Notes: generated from the sequence alone by a model not told the origin. A stretch of DNA of 64,000 nt from Antedon mediterranea (GCF_964355755.1 NC_092676.1:3144288-3208287); one strand, 5' to 3'; positions 1 to 12,099 are shown, numbered from the stretch's first letter. Program-made: numbers and translations.

Positions 1-1312
1 ATAATACGCATACAGAATAGAAGAGATGTCCGGCGATTAAAACCAGTCAAATCTTATAAAGTGTGACGTAACAATCGTATGTGATAATACGCATACAAAA
101 TGGAAGTGATGTCCGGCGATCAAAACCAGTCAAATCTTATAAAGTGTGATGTAATAATCGTATGTGATAATACGCATACAGAATGGAAGCGGTGTTCGGC
201 GATTAAAACCAGCCGAATCTTATAAAGTGTGACGTAACAATCGTATGTGATAATACGCATACAGAATGGAAGCGATGTCCGGCGATTAAAATCAGTAAAA
301 TCTTATAAAGTGTGACGTAACAATCGTATGTGTAATAGGCATACAAAATGGAAGCGATGTCCGGAGATCAAAACTAGTAAAATCTTATAAAGTGTGACGT
401 AACAATCGTATGTGATTATACGCATACAGATTGAAAGCGATGTCCGGAGATCAAAACTAGTAAAATCTTATAAAGTGTGACGTAGAAATCGTATGTGATA
501 ATACGCATACAGAATAGAAGAGATGTCCGGCGATTAAAACCAGTCAAATCTTATAAAGTGTGACGTAACAATCGTATGTGATAATACGCATACAAAATGG
601 AAGTGATGTCCGGCGATCAAAACCAGTCAAATCTTATAAAGTGTGATGTAATAATCGTATGTGATAATACGCATACAGAATGGAAGCGGTGTTCGGCGAT
701 TAAAACCAGCCGAATCTTATAAAGTGTGACGTAACAATCGTATGTGATAATACGCATACAGATTGAAAGTGATGTCCGGCGATTAGAAACAGTCAAATCT
801 TATAAAGTGTGACGTAATAATCGTATGTGATAATACGCATACAAAATGGAAGTGATGTCCGGCGATTAAAACCAGTCAAATCTTATAAAGTGTGACGTAA
901 CAATCGTATGTGATAATACGCATACAGAATGGGAAGCGATGTCTGGCGATTAAAACCAGTCAAATCTTATAAAGTGTGACGTAGCAATCGTATGTGATAA
1001 TACGCATACAAAATGGAAGCGATGTCCGGTAATCAAAACCTGCCGAATGTTATAAAGTGTGACGTAGCAATCGTATGTGATAATACGCATACAGAATTGA
1101 AGTGATGTTCGGCGATTAAAACCAGTCAAATCTTATAAAGTGTGACGTAACAATCGTATGTGATAATACGCATACAAAATGGAAGTGATGTCCGGTGATC
1201 AAAACCAGTCAAATCTTATAAAGTGTGACGTAACAATCGTATGTGATAATACGCATACAGAATTGAAGTGATGTCCGGCGATTAAAACCAGTCAAAACTA
1301 ATAAAGTTTAGA
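1..1312. repeat. 83-bp satellite array, copy A
   Basis: About 16 tandem units of 83 bp, each containing the landmarks ATAATACGCATAC, GATGTCCGGCGATTA and TATAAAGTGTGACGTA. The block starting at 498 repeats the sub-variants seen from position 1 (agaatagaagagatg, then aaaatggaagtgatg), so there is a higher-order repeat of about 497 bp (six units, one of them 1 bp short). The array continues off the left edge. The same satellite recurs at 51390-51705 in the same orientation and in the same position next to a paralogous core. Confidence 0.95.
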
Positions 1313-2350
1313 CAAAAATGTTATTAAAAACGATTATTTTTCCATATCGGGCCTCTCTTTATGGAAATCCAAAAAACACTTAAGCAAGATTTAATTTAGC
1401 ATATAATGAGTTAGATGTTTGGGAAATATTCTGCAACAGTAACAATAATGATAAAATGTTATATATTCTGGGAACTACAATAATACTTTAATGTGTTTTG
1501 ACAAATTTAGGGAAACGAAATGATCTTAAAACTGTACAGCTTGCAGAGAACATTGGTGCTGCATTTTTCAGTTGTTGCTCCCCCAACATTGGCACCTTTT
1601 TCAAGCTTATTCGCGAATCGTTTCGGTTTGACGTTTGACGCGCGTGTAAAATGCTCAGTGGGAACCGGTCTTAAGTGTGTGGATACATCGAAAGATGAAC
1701 AAAATAGTGCAAAATATTAGTTTTGAACAAATGGAAAAAACTCTCGTAATTTTACTATTTGTTCATTAAAAGGTAAACTATTGACAACAATAACTAAAGA
1801 ATTTGATCACAGTACCGTATATAAAAAATCTAAAATCTATAGTTCGAAAAAATATTTTCATTTCATTTCAATAAAACATTATAGAACAATGTTGTAAAAT
1901 AAGGATTAGCCACAAATTCAGAAAAGGTCATCAAATATTATAATGCCTTACAATATTATAATATCTATTAAAAATGATAAATATTAAGAGAAGTAATCAT
2001 ACCGGAATTTGAACCAACATCAGCACAACTAGAAAACGATAACTCCATCAATATTATTACCACTTTAAAGACAAACATCTTCTTACGCAATTCAGTACCG
2101 TGATGTGCGTAGTAAACGTTATCTCCGAAAGTCTTCTTAACGTTTGACATAACATTGTTTCTTTTAGTATTGTTGCAAAAGAGTTTTAAATAATTTAGAT
2201 TAATCAGTTCACCAGGTGTATTACTTTGGTTAGTAGTTGATATTAATATTTAATTGTTTTGTTCGAATAAGCAATTACATATATAGATTGAAGATAAACA
2301 GTAATGATAGTGAATTTACTATGTGTACTGTTATTATGAATATAATGGGA
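1313..2350. repeat. Duplicated promoter/first-exon core, copy A
   Basis: About 1.04 kb, nearly identical to 51706-52756 (a few scattered substitutions and small indels), lying between the 83-bp and 57-bp satellites in both copies. On the minus strand it contains a signal-peptide exon (2003-2150). A short plus-strand ORF (1520-1720) is also open in both copies, but nothing in it is recognisable. Confidence 0.9.
2003..2150 (-). CDS. Signal-peptide first exon of a sister LRR-GPCR gene (rest lies left of window)
   Basis: The minus-strand ORF starts at ATG 2150. It encodes about 24 polar residues, then a hydrophobic stretch (MFVFKVVIILMELSFSS) followed by CADVGSNS, and ends at a GTATGA donor in phase 1. 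The second Met (codon 25) would give a conventional secretory signal peptide and may be the true start. The paralogous exon at 52411-52558 splices in frame to the LRRNT exon of the receptor gene in this window. The gene starting here would run leftwards out of the window. Seen: ORF, donor and paralogy. Inferred: that a downstream receptor body exists. Confidence 0.55.
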
Positions 2351-2692
2351 ATATAACAGGAGTATTAGTTAAACACTGGTAGTGTACTAACCCTTATTTA
2401 CTTATGTATATAACAGGAGTATTAGTTAGACACTGGTAGTGTACTAACCCTTATTTACTTATGTATATAACAGGAGTATTAGTTAGACACTGGTAGTGTA
2501 CTAACCCTTATTTACTTATGTATATATCAGGAGTATTAGTTAAACACTGGTAGTGTACTAACCCTTATTTACTTATGTATATAACAGGAGTATTAGTTAA
2601 ACACTGGTAGTGTACTAACCCTTATATACTTATGTATATAACAGGAGTATTAGTTAGACACTGGTAGTGTACTAACCCTTATTTACTTATGT
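2351..2692. repeat. 57-bp satellite array, copy A (6 units)
   Basis: Six tandem units of 57 bp (ATAACAGGAGTATTAG... ACTTATGTAT). Each holds an imperfect inverted repeat, GTTAGACACT / AGTGTACTAAC. The array begins about 200 bp upstream of the signal-peptide ATG at 2150. The equivalent array upstream of the paralogous exon has 66 units. Confidence 0.95.
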
Positions 2693-2764
2693 ATTTTATG
2701 CATATAATGCATAATACATATATGTATAATATATATATATATATAATTAAATGTCAGTATATCA

Positions 2765-3115
2765 CCAGGCGGTTTAGAATTAATGTTCATTGCCTGATGT
2801 GTTTATATATATATACATATATACATCTATTGATCTCTATTGATCTCTGGTGCGCGTGCGTACAACTGAGGGACTACTGTTGTTCCACCGTACCACGCCG
2901 AGAATGTTAAAGAGTCGCTATCCAATCGAGTTTGAACAATACCATGAAAGCCCTAGTGGCCATATCAAGCAGAAGGTTCCGGGTTCGAGTTGGGGCGACT
3001 TTTTCTCATTCTAACAGATTTCCTCATCTTATCGTTTCAAATTAATTAATTAAATTTCAGTACCGGGCGGTTTAGAATTTATTCTGTGCCTGTGTTGTTT
3101 ATATATACGTATAAA
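2765..3115. repeat. Paired AT-rich direct repeat flanking a tRNA-like segment
   Basis: Two related segments begin with a GGCGGTTTAGAATT motif (about 2766 and 3066) and run into GTTTATATATA tracts. They flank the tRNA-like segment at 2913-3000. This looks like a repeat-derived unit of about 300 bp. The family is not recognised. Confidence 0.5.
2913..3000 (+). ncRNA. tRNA-like sequence (possible SINE head)
   Basis: The ends AGTCGC and GCGACT could form an acceptor-like stem. A good B box (GGTTCGAGT) lies near the 3' end, followed at once by a TTTTT Pol III terminator. The 88-nt length and the missing canonical A box and anticodon arm argue against a functional tRNA. It is more likely a decayed tRNA or the head of a tRNA-derived SINE. 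Confidence 0.3.
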
Positions 3116-3184
3116 CATATACATATTATGTATATGAAGAGAAGGACACACCACACCAAAGAGAGAAAATACATAATAACTAGT

Positions 3185-3720
3185 TATACCAAAAAAAGGG
3201 TCGAAATTTTGTCATTTTTCGAAATTTTTTTTCAAAAATGACCAAAATATCGACCTTTTAAAATTAAATTATTATGAAATGATATTGCCATATATGCACA
3301 TATTGCGTTATCATCATCTTATAGAGTCATAGTAACTAGTTATGTCAAAAAATAAAAGGGTCGAAATTTGGTTACTTTTCGAAAATTTCCCTGTACTATA
3401 AGTGTATAGGATTTTTTCAAAAATGGCCAAAATATTGACTTTTTAAAATTCAATTATTATGCAATAATATTGCCATATATGCAAATATTGCGTTATCATC
3501 ATCTTATAGAGTCATAGTAACTAGTTATGTCACAAAATCACCCAAACATGACCTTTTTAAGATTAATTTAATATGTTCTAATATTGCTATATATGCATGT
3601 ATATTTCCAGACTTTCAAGACTTTTTCTCAAAGCAGAAAAAGGTTGAAATTGTATGCGATTCAAATGATGTCAATGCAATGTCAAAAAGTCAGTTTCTCG
3701 AAAATTTCTATACTATAGTA
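3185..3720. repeat. Diverged 183-bp-type satellite, copy A
   Basis: Three degraded units with the motifs GGGTCGAAATTT, TTTTTCGAAA and ATATGCACATATTGCG. They match the large array at 57480-61130 and lie in the same relative position after the 57-bp satellite block. Confidence 0.75.
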
Positions 3721-4034
3721 AATTTTTTTAAACATAATATAATACTATAAGGCGCATATTACAACAACTTTATGGCATAATTTATTTTTTTAATTTCAAC
3801 CATTTTGTTTGTTGACATAATTGCTTAATATGACTCCATAAGACAATGATAACTAAATATTATGTGCATATAGTACTATTATATTATCGCTTTTTTCCTT
3901 GCCAAATTTCGTCAAACAAAATGTAATATTCGTTACAAAAAAATGACGTCATTTTACCGGTAACCCTGATTTGCAATACATACTAGGGCTGATCAAAATC
4001 GGTTTCCAATCATAACAACCAGATTAAGATTAGT

Positions 4035-4275
4035 CGACTATTGGTTCACACTAGAGGCGCACAGCAAGCGAGTTAACAAGCGTCAGTTCGAATAATCCAT
4101 CGCTTGTGATTGGTCAAATCACTTATGTTGCGTTACGTACTTGTGTCTCGACTTGGGAACCAAGATCGCGCTATCAGATCGATAATTTCTTACATAGATT
4201 GACACGATTTGTTAGCTCCCGATAACAACTCTAGCGTGAACCATGACTTCATAACAATTTCTAGCGTGAACCAGG
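4035..4275. mobile_element. Degenerate fold-back MITE
   Basis: Holds ATTGGTTCACACTAG ... CTAGCGTGAACCA-type ends and the internal motifs CATCGCTTGTGATTGGTCAA and TTGCGTTACGTAC. These are shared with the cleaner palindromic element at 9638-9797. No ORF; non-autonomous. Confidence 0.5.
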
Positions 4276-4329
4276 ACTATAAAAACACCTCTGCTCAATT
4301 GTCTTATTCAGATAAATCAGTAGTCATAT

Positions 4330-5880
4330 GTCTACAAAAGATGAAGGCATAACAACCATGTTTGAACATATAGTCTATTGTATAAGTGGTACACATACAT
4401 ATAAACACGGATAGAGTTCAACATATCATGCAATACTATTATACTAAACATGTTTATAGTCTTAGTACAGTAATATTATACATTTATAATTATATATTAT
4501 TATAATAAACAAAAACATATAACAAAAATAAAAATATCGGACCGAAGGAAAAATTGATAATTTTCTTTATACATAAGTTTCATAAACAAATAATTGTTTG
4601 TAACCCGTCTATTGCTCGTTACAAAACTGTTAATTATTCTGCAATTATGAATCAGTTACTAATTAATATGGGGTCACTTGGGGTCATATTGAGCACATGT
4701 GGTCAGTATTGTAGGTGGCAAAGTATTTGGTTCTTGTTTTAAAAAACAATGGCAGGAATTAAACAAGAAATATGAAGAATCAGAAATAAATAAAATAAAG
4801 ATTTTCGGAATTACTTTTAAAAAAATGAAAATTTCCTAAAATGTGTTTATACTATGACCATAAAAAAAAAACACAACTGTATGAGAGACGTTGGCTATTC
4901 CTTATATGATTTAATGTATAAACATAAAGTATAACCCCCTCCTTTGGGACACCCCTATTTAGGGGACACCCCTAATTAAAGGGACACTTTCTTGGGTCCT
5001 ATGGTTGTCCCTTTAATATTGTAATTAAACTATTTAATTTGTTATGAAATACAAATTTATCAAATGTATGTATCTCTTTAATTTTAATTTCATTTTAATA
5101 TGAAATACAAATTACTTAAATAAATGTATTTATGTTTTAGTTTTACTCTTTCATTTATTATGAAATACATATTTGTTGTATGTATTCATATTTCCATTTC
5201 ACAATGTATCGTGTTAGCATCATAGTATAAACACACGGATAATTTGTTGATCTAAACCAACATTTTATATAACATATTATATAATATACAATGTAATTCA
5301 CATCTCCAGATAAAAAATATAAACTCACTTTCTACAGAATTACTAGCATGATCGACAACAGGAGGATTTCTCTCAGATATTTAAACAACTCAATTACAAT
5401 TTTAATTGTTTACATTAAATTAATTGTAACTCTATCCATATAAAATGATTTAATATTTGTTGTTTCAAGATATATTTCTTCCTCTGAAAATGTGTCAGGA
5501 AAACAATGATTTTGGGTGACAATTACAATTTTTATAATTCATTGGTAACAAATATTATTAACTAAAAACCATTTTGATACATCCTGTAAATTATGATATT
5601 TCTGATATTTTTAATGTCGCTATGATTAAATATCTTTATATTTTCTTCTTTTTCAGATGAATATGTTTAGTTCTTAAAAGAGCTAACATGTATATATATA
5701 TATCTTGATTTGCCAGTTAGCTTCACAGACTTCCCTGCAAATATAAAAAAAAGTATAGCAGAAATAAATTTATTTCTCACTTTATCAAAATTGAATCAAA
5801 GATTTTATACAAATAAAGGCATCTACAGCATATAATAATTGGTAAATAATTGCTTAAAAAAAATAAAATTGTCAATTTTA
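4330..5880. other. AT-rich intergenic stretch
   Basis: No coding feature can be supported. It contains microsatellite-like AT tracts, including a TATATATATA run near 5690. There is also a small cluster of GGGACACCCCTA-type repeats at 4938-5015, probably a remnant of an unidentified interspersed repeat. Confidence 0.5.
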
Positions 5881-5904
5881 ATAAAAAAATCTTTTTGTGG
5901 CACA

Positions 5905-6385
5905 TACTCGACTGCGGCGCTTACTGAACTGTGGCGCTTACTGGACTGCGTCGCTTACTGGACGGTGGGACTTTGTGGATTGTGGCGTTTACTGGACTGC
6001 GGCGCTTACTGGAATGTGGTGCTTATTAGACTGTGGCGCTTACTGGACGGTGGCACTTTGTGGATTGTGGCGTTTACTGGACTGCGGCGCTTACTGGACG
6101 GTGGCGCTTACTAGACTGTGGCGCTTACTGGACGGTGGCACTTTGTGGATTTTGGCGTTTACTTGACTGTGGCGCTTACTTGTGTGGTGCGTACTGGACT
6201 GAGGCGCTTACTGGACTGTTGCGCTTACTAGACTGCGGCGCTTACTGGACTGCGGCGCTTACTGGACTGCGGCGCTTATTAGACTGCGGCGCTTACTGGA
6301 CGGTGGCGCTTACTAGACTGTGGCGCTTACTGGACGGTGGCACTTTGTGGACTGCAGAGCTTACTGTGGCGCTTTGTGGATTGTG
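5905..6385. repeat. 18-bp GC-rich minisatellite
   Basis: About 26 imperfect units of TACTGGACTGCGGCGCTT and variants. Because the unit length is a multiple of three, several overlapping frames stay open and give six-residue periodic peptides (for example LDCGAY, WTAALT). These are by-products of the repeat, not genes. The tract is much richer in GC than its surroundings. Confidence 0.9.
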
Positions 6386-6489
6386 GATGACTACTTACAA
6401 ATGGATCTGTATTTTGCTGTGTTGGTGGTCTATGTATTTGCTGTGGTCCTGCTGCATTGTATGCCATACCTGTTCTCATTCCCTAAAAT

Positions 6490-7020
6490 AAAGAAGTATT
6501 CAACACTTGTTATATATATATTGATTACTTATGTCCCGTTCAAACTAACACACATTTTTGTCCGCACTGTTCCGCATTCAGTGTGTGTCATTTAATGTTG
6601 TCACAAATATTTTACGCATCGTACCCTAGGTCACATGGTCTGCATGGGCAATCTATTACCTAAAAAACCAGCGTAAATTATGCACAAATTATTATCACCC
6701 ATGTCGTGAAATGCGTGTCATTTCCCACAATAACATCTGAGACAACAATCAATTGATTGTTGTCTCAGATAACATGCACGGCTGCAACCATGGTGCGCAT
6801 CATTGCACAGTTCAGGAATATGGATGCAGGCGCAAATATTCAGTAATGTTGAAAATTTGTGCATGCATTACATGCAATGTCCCTCAAATTTCCGCAAAAT
6901 GGTACACATGATTCCCACATTGTAATGAATTCAATGCGGGGCAGTGCAGGACCAATATTCGTGTCAACATAGTTTTACTTTATAAAATCATGAACATTCT
7001 TTGTATAAATATATCTATTT
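6490..7020. other. Unannotated intergenic stretch
   Basis: No supportable gene. Contains a perfect inverted repeat near 6731-6772 (TCTGAGACAACAATCAATTG followed by its reverse complement). Confidence 0.4.
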
Positions 7021-7029
7021 TGTTATATT

Positions 7030-7240
7030 GAATTGATTGGTATTGACAAACTTTTCTTAATCGTTAATTCTCAACAGAGTTTATTCAATAACGAACGAAG
7101 GCTTTTGAATTATTATAATTATTCATTTGTTTACCTTAACATACCATATATTAATTTAGTTTTGTTATTGTTATTGACAGACCTTTCTTAATCGTTCTCA
7201 ACAGAGTTTATTCAATAACGAACGAAGGCTTTTGAATCAT
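7030..7240. repeat. Tandem pair of a dispersed ~90-bp repeat
   Basis: Two copies of a segment with CTTTTCTTAATCGTT / CTTTCTTAATCGTT, TCTCAACAGAGTTTATTC and AACGAACGAAGGCTTTTG. A third copy lies at 10183-10310. Confidence 0.7.
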
Positions 7241-7395
7241 TTTAACTTTATTGTACAAATACATTTACATGACAAAAGGATCATAGGAAATAAGCTAAAT
7301 ATTAATTATTATTATTTGTTATATTTTCAAAACTGTGAATTCAGAACTTATGTAGGAAATGAGACATACCATTTGTTGATTAGATGCCACATTAG

Positions 7396-8032
7396 CAGGG
7401 CCGTAGCCAGGATCTGTCAAGGGGGGGTTCGGACACTAAATATTTGGGTCAACTCTCAAAATAATCGGATGCCATAATGTGAACTACAGTACTTGATACC
7501 ATAGATATTATAGTGTAAAATATTAATATTCACTATAATCCTCTATGATACATTATACTTCATAGTCACACATAAATACTGATGTACGTCGGAAGGCTAT
7601 ATACTTTATGCATGCTGCCTGACTGCCAGTGATCTAAACAATTATAAGTATACGCAGTTGTCTGACAGTGTCCTTTGTACGAATCGTTCGTGCGCCAGCT
7701 CGCTATGAGACGCGTCAATATCATGTTACATGCAGGGACCAAACATTTATTTTTCAAGTTAAAATCGGCAATTCATTTGCAGCTTTTAGAAATTTACAGA
7801 CACGTATCACTAGTTGACGCTCATACAGAAAAGAAGGTTCATGAACAAGTTTACGAATTTTTCAATTTACAAACAACTTTTTGTACTGTGGGGCACGTAT
7901 TTGGAGGATTTTTGGAGATGAGGGTGAGGTATTGGGCATGTCGAGGATGGCGGTTCGCAGTTGGTTAAGGGGGGTTCGCTGTAAAGGGCGGGTTCGCCCG
8001 AACCATAAAAACCCCCCCTGGCTACGGGCCTG
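7396..8032. mobile_element. Non-autonomous DNA transposon, hAT-like TIRs
   Basis: Terminal inverted repeats CAGGGCCGTAGCCAGG and CCTGGCTACGGGCCTG bound about 637 bp. Subterminal GGGGGGTTCG and CCCCCC tracts are also inverted. Termini of the form CAGGG(C)CGTAGCCAGG are typical of invertebrate hAT-like non-autonomous families. The flanking octamers (cacattag / cacaatct) match only in the first half, so a clean 8-bp duplication cannot be shown. Short ORFs inside resemble no transposase. Confidence 0.7.
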
Positions 8033-8099
8033 CACAATCTGTCCAGAAAAAGCTCCTGATCTCCAATCAGCTGGCTGACCTCCCTGCAACAACAATGGA

Positions 8100-8955
8100 A
8101 CATACCAAATACTAGTAAACTAATTTTGATTAAAAAACAAACTGAAAGTAATTGTAACAATAGAAGCACTAGTAGAATATAAAGTAGTTGTTGTGGTAGA
8201 TGACTAGTAATTTTATTTTACATGATGTTAAATGGTTTAGTAAACATTAAAATATTAATTAAAAAATATTTTTTAGTAACATTATCATTATATCATATTG
8301 CCTTTTCATATTCAGTACTGGATTTTCATCTACAAAATGTAAAATAAAAAGTAATAGAATATGCTCAAATATTTCACTAAAATCATAGTTATCACTTCTT
8401 TGAACTAATATTAACATCAATTCCATATTACAAGGAAAGTTTAAAAGTACAGTAAAAAAAAAAGATTATTTTCAAGGCTTAACTAATTATTATATTCGAC
8501 ACAAAATTAATATGATCACACACAATAACTGAAAAAAATGATTAAAATAACTCTTAATACACAATATGTGCAGATACTGCTGAGGAATGAGAATAGGTCC
8601 ATCCCTTCTATGCACTATATAGAGGTAATATTTAACTAGTAGTTTGCACAGTTGAAAAGAGTCCATTTCTCAACAAGAGAGGCACACAAATAATACTATT
8701 TTAGAAGAATGTTTTCACCCACCTCACATCAAAGAACTTTAAATATTTGACAACTAACAACTTTATAAACATTTAAGAACATTAGGAAAGAAATTAAAAA
8801 AAAAAGAAAAATAAATTATATTAAAAAAAAAATCATAATTATAGCACAAAAATAAACACACAATTTAATATATGTGCAGTTGATACAATATACCATACAA
8901 TGTACTAGAAGTTAAAAAACACAAGGAAAAAATAGAAATTGTTGCAAATATAAAA
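8100..8955. other. AT-rich intergenic stretch
   Basis: No gene, RNA or clear repeat structure seen. Only A-rich simple tracts. Confidence 0.4.
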
Positions 8956-8959
8956 CGGT

Positions 8960-9558
8960 TTTAAAGGCCAGGTGCGGGCAAAAAATTTCTATTGATCATA
9001 CATTCCAATAATTATCGATCTACAGTTTCCCCTATGTTTCATAATTTTTGGGATTTTATTTGTGTTACACGAGCTTGTTGAAAATAAGCACTTTCTTATC
9101 AGTGGGGGGATAGTTCAAATTACACAGTAAAATCTCTATTCTTTTGTACACAAATTTTGTAAATAGAGAGGCATTTTAAAAAGGTATGAAAAATAAATGG
9201 TGTGGTAAAAAATGTTATCAGATATATAGGTAATATAACTTGAATATTACATTTCTGATATTTTTATTCAACTTCAGATTTTTATTTTCATGCTATAGCA
9301 AAAATTATCCACCGTATATCCACCATCTTTTTTCACCGTCTAGGGAGTCACCAGACATGTTATTACATTAGGTTAACTACCTAACTACTGAAAAAAAGTC
9401 TTCCTGGTTTTTATGGAAGAATTTTGCCAAATTTTGTATTTGACCATATTAAGGGAAATTCATGTTTTTTCGTCTCGATTTCTGTTACAAATATTTGATT
9501 TATGTACAATTAACCAAATATTATATTTAAAATTCATGCCTGTACCTGAGCTTTAAAG
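8960..9558 (+). mobile_element. ~600-bp MITE, copy 1
   Basis: The ends TTTAAAGGCCAGGTGCGGGCA and, in reverse complement, TTTAAAGCTCAGGTACAGGCA form imperfect terminal inverted repeats of about 29 bp. A near-identical copy lies inverted at 25872-26478. No ORF; transposase family unknown. Confidence 0.75.
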
Positions 9559-9637
9559 TGACATGCTAAAATCCTAAAAATAAAACCCTTAATGCAAAAT
9601 TGAACAATAATTTTGAATTATTAATATTAATATCATA

Positions 9638-9797
9638 CAATTGGTTCCTACTTGGATGCAACGCAAGTACGTGAGCACAACATATGTAATTTGACCAATC
9701 ACGATGCAATGGATCATCCAAACTGTCGCTTGTGATTGGTCAACTCACTTGCGTTGTTCTCACATTCTTGCGTTACGTCCTAGTGGAACCAGCTTTT
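9638..9797. mobile_element. Palindromic fold-back MITE
   Basis: About 160 bp whose two halves are inverted copies. It runs from TTGGTTCCTACTTGG to CCTAGTGGAACCAG and has internal pairs GACCAATCACGATGC / GCTTGTGATTGGTC and CAACGCAAGTACGTGAG / CTCACATTCTTGCGTT. A related degraded copy is at 4035-4275. A fragment (GCGACAGTTTGGATGATCCA) recurs near 61938. Confidence 0.7.
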
Positions 9798-9799
9798 AG

Positions 9800-10180
9800 G
9801 TCTAAACCTATACTTTATGATTATTATTTAGGCTTTTTTTACTCTATTATGTCATTACATTCCAAACTAACTACCAGATTTCTGACATTATCATTTGTAA
9901 ATAAACTTTAAAATTTGTTTTAGTCATGTTTGGAAGATTTGATTGAACAAAAACTTATATTACATCTTTAAAAATATAAAGTAGTTTTTTTTTTATATGG
10001 AATAATAACTTTATTAAAACTGTAAAAACTAAAATGGCCTATTAAAAGTCTGATTTTATAAATCTTCTTTTTTCTTGATTTTCAAGAAAAACACATCTTT
10101 AAAAAAAGTTGTAGCTTAAATTGCATTTTTCATTTACACAAGTAAAAATAAGAATTTTAATTATATAAATATTGTTTAAT
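9800..10180. other. AT-rich intergenic stretch
   Basis: Nothing recognisable beyond homopolymer-rich sequence. Confidence 0.4.
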
Positions 10181-10182
10181 TT

Positions 10183-10310
10183 CGTTTTTTTATTGTTATT
10201 AACAGACCTTTCTTAATCGTTAATTCTCAACAGAGTTTATTCAATAACGAACGAAGGCTTTTGAATTATTATAATTAGTCCATTGTTTACCTTAACATAT
10301 CATAATTCAT
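10183..10310. repeat. Third copy of dispersed ~90-bp repeat
   Basis: Shares TCTCAACAGAGTTTATTC, AACGAACGAAGGCTTTTG and the downstream ACCTTAACATA with the pair at 7030-7240. Confidence 0.7.
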
Positions 10311-10319
10311 AATTATTAT

Positions 10320-11400
10320 CCTAGCAGTATCTTCATTGCAGTACTTTGATTAATATGAATTAACAAACGCTTTCCTGGTAGCTGCATAAATTATTTACAG
10401 GGTGCTTTTAGCCATATGATAATACACATCCGTTGCTGTGATAGCAATCAATGCAAGCCACATCAAGATCTGAACTTTACATTTCCAACAAAGTCTAGTA
10501 GTTTATTTGATCAAAATAAAACAATGTAAATTTGAAAATTAGATTCTCCAGACTGTAATTAAAGACACTAGCCCTGCGTTTCTTTGACCTAATTTAAGGT
10601 TACACACTATACACACATATTATATGGACCTATTGCGATATTTCTTCGTCTTTAAACGGTTAAAAATGTGAAAAATAAGTCGATTCTAATAATTTTAGCG
10701 GTCCGTTATACATCCAAATATATATCGCGCACGGATTGATATTTCCATATTTTTATGTAATGCACCCACTTCGACCGATCGAATGAAAGGGTAACCAAAT
10801 AAAAGAACCGTAACTTTTTAGCGAAAATACCAAGTCTTCTCCAATTTATTTTAACAGATTCTGGCAAAAAAGCTACTTAGGTACAATTCATAGTGCATTG
10901 TTTTTTCACTTCACGCACATTTAAGACAAGAAATGACCTGGTTTAATGTTTTTAAAGTTATGCATTATTTTTACAAAAAGTCAAAAATTGCAGGTCTAGT
11001 GTCTTTAATAAAAACATCAACAAAATACTGGAAATAAAAAACTAGAACCATAAACAGTTGTATAGATATGGTATACAGATATATTGTTTAATTTTTAACA
11101 TTTTGTTATTAAAACCAGTTTTTGTTTCTTCTTTATACTGTGTGAACTCTTCAATCAAGGACTGTTCTCCCATAGGGCACAGTAGCCTACTCACAGTGGC
11201 CGAGTGTGAACTAGTACACTGGGGTAACCCCCTACTCGTCTCCAAAGTGCACACAAGCATTTTGTGTACATTGGACCTACAGTTTACAGTCCTTAACCAC
11301 ACAAGACGACGGGAAGAAATATAATAAATATTAAAATATTTTCTGCTATCAATTTGATATGTAAGCCAATACAAAGCCTGCATTAAACTATAGAGAATAG
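10320..11400. other. Intergenic stretch without supportable genes
   Basis: Overlapping short ORFs on both strands around 11042-11383 show no domain, no splice context and no paralogue in the window. I treat them as chance ORFs. Confidence 0.4.
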
Positions 11401-11484
11401 AAAACTATTCAGTAATAGAGGGGTATTTTGGGGGGGGGGGGGCAGAGGTCACACGACACCATGACATCATCTCTAAATGAAGGA

Positions 11485-12080
11485 GATATGAGTTCAGTAT
11501 GTTACCCTTTATGAGATAGGAGTTCAGTATGTTACCCTTTATGAGATAGGAGTTCAGTATGTTACCCATGAGATAGGAGTTCAGTATGTTACCCTTTATG
11601 AGATAGGAGTTCAGTATGTTACCCATTATGAGATAGGCGTTCAGTATGTTACCCTTTATGGGATAGGCGTTCAGTATGTTACCCTTTATGAGATAGGAGT
11701 TTAGTATGTTACTCTTTATGAGATAGGAGTTCAGTATGTTACCCTTTATGAGATAGGAGTTCAGTATGTTACCCTTTATGAGATAGGAGTTCAGTATGTT
11801 ACCCTTTATGAGATAGGAGTTAAGTATGTTACCCATGAGATAGGAGTTCAGTATGTTACCCTTTATGAGATAGGAGTTCAGTATGTTATCCTTTATGAGA
11901 TAGGAGTTCAGTATGTTACCCTTTATGAGATAGGAGTTCAGTATGTTACCCTTTATGAGATAGGAGTTCAGTATGTTACCTTTTATGAGATAGGAGTTCA
12001 GTATGTTACCCTTTATGAGATAGGAGTTCAGTATGTTACCCTTTATGAGATAGGAGTTCAGTATGTTACCAGTATGTTAT
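11485..12080. repeat. 30-bp minisatellite
   Basis: About 20 tandem units (GAGATAGGAGTTCAGTATGT followed by TACCCTTTAT), a few shortened to TTACCCATGAGA. On the minus strand the 30-nt period keeps a frame open as a decapeptide repeat (GNILNSYLIK). It is bounded on the left by a 12-nt poly-G tract near 11431. Confidence 0.95.
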
Positions 12081-12099
12081 ACTTTATTGGATAGAGTGC

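Noticed and set aside
1520-1720. 66-codon plus-strand ORF, with a 76-codon counterpart at 51897-52127
   Set aside because: Open in both duplicated cores, but the copies are too recent for conservation to mean selection. No recognisable motif, and the opposite frames are also open.
6033-6491. 152-codon plus-strand ORF and overlapping ORFs
   Set aside because: Produced by the 18-bp minisatellite; several frames are open at once and there is no domain or splice context.
7862-8169. Overlapping ORFs on both strands
   Set aside because: Lie across the 3' TIR of the hAT-like element; no coherent protein similarity.
11405-11836. 143-codon minus-strand ORF of GNILNSYLIK repeats
   Set aside because: Direct translation of the 30-bp minisatellite, whose period is a multiple of three.
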